A stretch of DNA of 64,000 bases from Bacilli bacterium (GTDB lineage Bacteria > Bacillota_I > Bacilli_A > RFN20 > CAG-826), in NCBI GenBank assembly GCA_017502465.1, contig JAFVUY010000012.1:93983-157982 (forward strand). Reading direction: 5' to 3'. Below are positions 62,698-64,000 of the stretch, one piece after another. Positions within the stretch are counted from its first letter, which is position 1, and every line of letters begins with the position of its first letter. The position numbers were made by a program, and so were the translations under genes. The notes beneath the pieces are model-generated. The model searched no databases. It was not told the DNA's origin and worked only from the letters and a program-made list of their open reading frames with translations.

Positions 62698-63702
62698 TCA
62701 AAATAATTTATTTTGGTGGGTTATTTTAAGGTGTTTATATGCTAACTCTGTAGCAACTCTACCTCTTGATGTTCTATCAATAAAACCAATTTGTAATAAA
62801 TATGGTTCATAGACGTCTTCTAAATTCATAGCTTCTTCGCCAATAGTGTTAGAAAGCACTTCTAAACCAACTGGCCCGCCATTAAAGCGTTCAATCAATG
62901 TTTTTAAATATCTGATATCAACATCATCTAAACCAATATCATCTACTTTAAGGGCTTTTAAAGCCGTTTTAGCATTATTTAAAGATATGATATCTTTACC
63001 TTCGTAGTTTGCGAAATCGCGAACACGGCGGAAAAGTCTATTAGCAATTCGTGGAGTGCCTCTTGATCTTTTAGCGATTTCTAAAGAAGCGTCATCATCA
63101 ATTTCGGTAGAATATACACTAGCAGTTCTTTTAACAATCTTTGAAATTTCTTCAACTGTGTAATATTGTAATTTTTCAGTAATCCCAAATCTTGCTCTAA
63201 GTGGCGAGCTCAAATCTCCTGCTCTTGTGGTCGCACCAATTAATGTAAAAGGTGGCAATTGTAAGTTAAGTTCTTTCGCGCCACTTTCTTTAGAAATTAT
63301 AATTGATAATTTAAAATCCTCCATCGCGGAGTACAAAACTTCTTCAACTATTCTAGGGATGCGGTGTATTTCGTCAATAAATAAAACATCTCCTGGTTCT
63401 AAAGAAGTTAAAATAGAAGCTAAATCGCCAGTTTTTTCAATACTTGGTCCATTAACAATATGGATATTGGCACCCATCTCATTAGCGATAATATTAGCTA
63501 ATGTTGTTTTTCCTAGTCCAGGCGGACCATATAATAAAATATGGTCTAATGATTCATCTCTATGCAAAGCAGCGCCTATAAAAACCTTAAAATTGCTTTT
63601 TAAGTCTTCTTGGCCGACATATTCAGAAAGTCTTTTAGGTCTTAAACTAATTTCTTCTTGAATCTCTTTATCGTTTTTTCTTCCATCTAATAATCTTGCC
63701 AT
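62698..63702 (-). CDS. ruvB: Holliday junction branch migration helicase RuvB
   Basis: 334 aa AAA+ motor. Walker [15 protein letters not shown], Walker [10 protein letters not shown], sensor 1 in [21 protein letters not shown], and the C-terminal winged helix [43 protein letters not shown]. It starts 2 nt after the ruvA stop and drives branch migration with RuvA. The gap to secDF (62559-62697) has no clear terminator. Confidence 0.97.
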   Translation of the reverse strand: MARLLDGRKNDKEIQEEISLRPKRLSEYVGQEDLKSNFKVFIGAALHRDESLDHILLYGPPGLGKTTLANIIANEMGANIHIVNGPSIEKTGDLASILTSLEPGDVLFIDEIHRIPRIVEEVLYSAMEDFKLSIIISKESGAKELNLQLPPFTLIGATTRAGDLSSPLRARFGITEKLQYYTVEEISKIVKRTASVYSTEIDDDASLEIAKRSRGTPRIANRLFRRVRDFANYEGKDIISLNNAKTALKALKVDDIGLDDVDIRYLKTLIERFNGGPVGLEVLSNTIGEEAMNLEDVYEPYLLQIGFIDRTSRGRVATELAYKHLKITHQNKLF

Positions 63703-63704
63703 AT

Positions 63705-64000
63705 TTATTTCCTTAATTTTTGTAGCGCGATACGCATGATATCTTCTGTAGTTGCGCCTGGTTCATTAATAGTAGAAAGGACTCTATCAATAGCAGCGCC
63801 TTTGAACCCTAATTCTTTTAAAGCTTCATAAACTTCATCATATTGTTTAGGATTGCCTTTTTCTCCAGGAGTAAGTTCTCCTTTTAAGTCTAAAATAATT
63901 TGAGCAGCAGCTTTTGATCCGATACCAGGTAGCTTTTTAAGATAAGCAACGTTGTTGCTTGCGATAGCGTTAATAATGCTGTCAGGGTTTGTTGTAGATA
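63705..64000 (-). CDS. ruvA: Holliday junction DNA-binding protein RuvA (C-terminal part, cut by window)
   Basis: The open frame on the - strand enters from the window edge and ends TAA at 63705-63707. The visible part carries the second helix-hairpin-helix ([28 protein letters not shown]), a flexible linker, and domain III ([22 protein letters not shown]...[11 protein letters not shown]) that contacts RuvB. The N-terminal OB domain lies outside the window. Two nt separate it from ruvB. Confidence 0.95.
   Translation of the reverse strand, partial: STTNPDSIINAIASNNVAYLKKLPGIGSKAAAQIILDLKGELTPGEKGNPKQYDEVYEALKELGFKGAAIDRVLSTINEPGATTEDIMRIALQKLRK

Noticed and set aside
1..64000. CRISPR arrays, tRNA or rRNA genes, insertion sequences, prophage
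   Set aside because: No regularly spaced long repeats, no tRNA-like T-loop in any gap, no transposase or phage genes. Gaps are too short for rRNA.

Overview
The window reads as low-GC Bacillota chromosome (about one third G+C by eye), most like a small-genome member of the Bacilli (RF39, Izemoplasma or Acholeplasma-type lineages). The evidence is the gene order, which repeats the Bacillus subtilis order block by block (lepA-hemW-hrcA-grpE-dnaK-dnaJ; ybeY-cdd-era-recO-glyS-dnaG-rpoD-trmK-nif3; yqeG-yqeH-yhbY-nadD-yqeK; ruvA-ruvB-secDF-recJ; relA-hisS-aspS; yqhY-nusB-xseA-xseB-dxs). TGA is a normal stop (ybeY, trmK) and Trp is TGG, so the code is table 11, not the mycoplasma code. The exact taxon cannot be fixed from sequence alone. 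I found no rRNA, tRNA, CRISPR array, prophage or insertion sequence.

Layout: 1-35 kb is mostly + strand: a Rad3-type helicase, lepA, a degenerate Fic protein, hemW, the CIRCE-controlled chaperone operon, an orphan C39-peptidase membrane protein, the era/dnaG/rpoD macro-operon, ppiB-nfo, rpmG, efp, topoisomerase IV (parE-parC) and the yqeGH-yhbY-nadD/yqeK cluster. Exceptions on the - strand are ispH, ispG and plsY. From 35.4 to 64 kb genes are on the - strand: a MazF-like toxin, an ABC importer without ATPase, deoB, a Xer recombinase, dinB, dxs, exonuclease VII, nusB, a transketolase, aspS-hisS-relA, a heterodimeric ABC exporter, recJ, secDF and ruvBA. The only + gene there is a MATE exporter. 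The two arms converge at 35.06-35.41 kb, and that gap holds a 28-bp sequence matching bacterial dif sites. I read this as the replication terminus, with a xer gene 3.8 kb away and parEC nearby.

The genes are mainly housekeeping: translation (LepA, EF-P, GlyRS, AspRS, HisRS, L33, YbeY, YqeH, Era), replication and repair (DnaG, Topo IV, Pol IV, Nfo, RecO, RecJ, Exo VII, RuvAB), protein folding and export, stringent response, and three enzymes of the MEP isoprenoid pathway (Dxs, IspG, IspH).

The less ordinary signals are mostly regulatory: (1) six intergenic triple repeats TTAGTA-N5-TTAGTA-N5-TTAGTA with exact 11-bp phasing; (2) a 46-bp promoter/leader block shared by two isolated genes 24 kb apart (the C39 protein and the MazF-like protein); (3) at least five to seven genes whose -10 box lies only 6-8 nt before the start codon, implying leaderless mRNAs; (4) a Fic-fold protein without catalytic residues; (5) an EF-P lacking the usual PGKG tip; (6) a Cys/His-rich tail on HisRS; (7) single-base frameshifts in dnaG and nif3.
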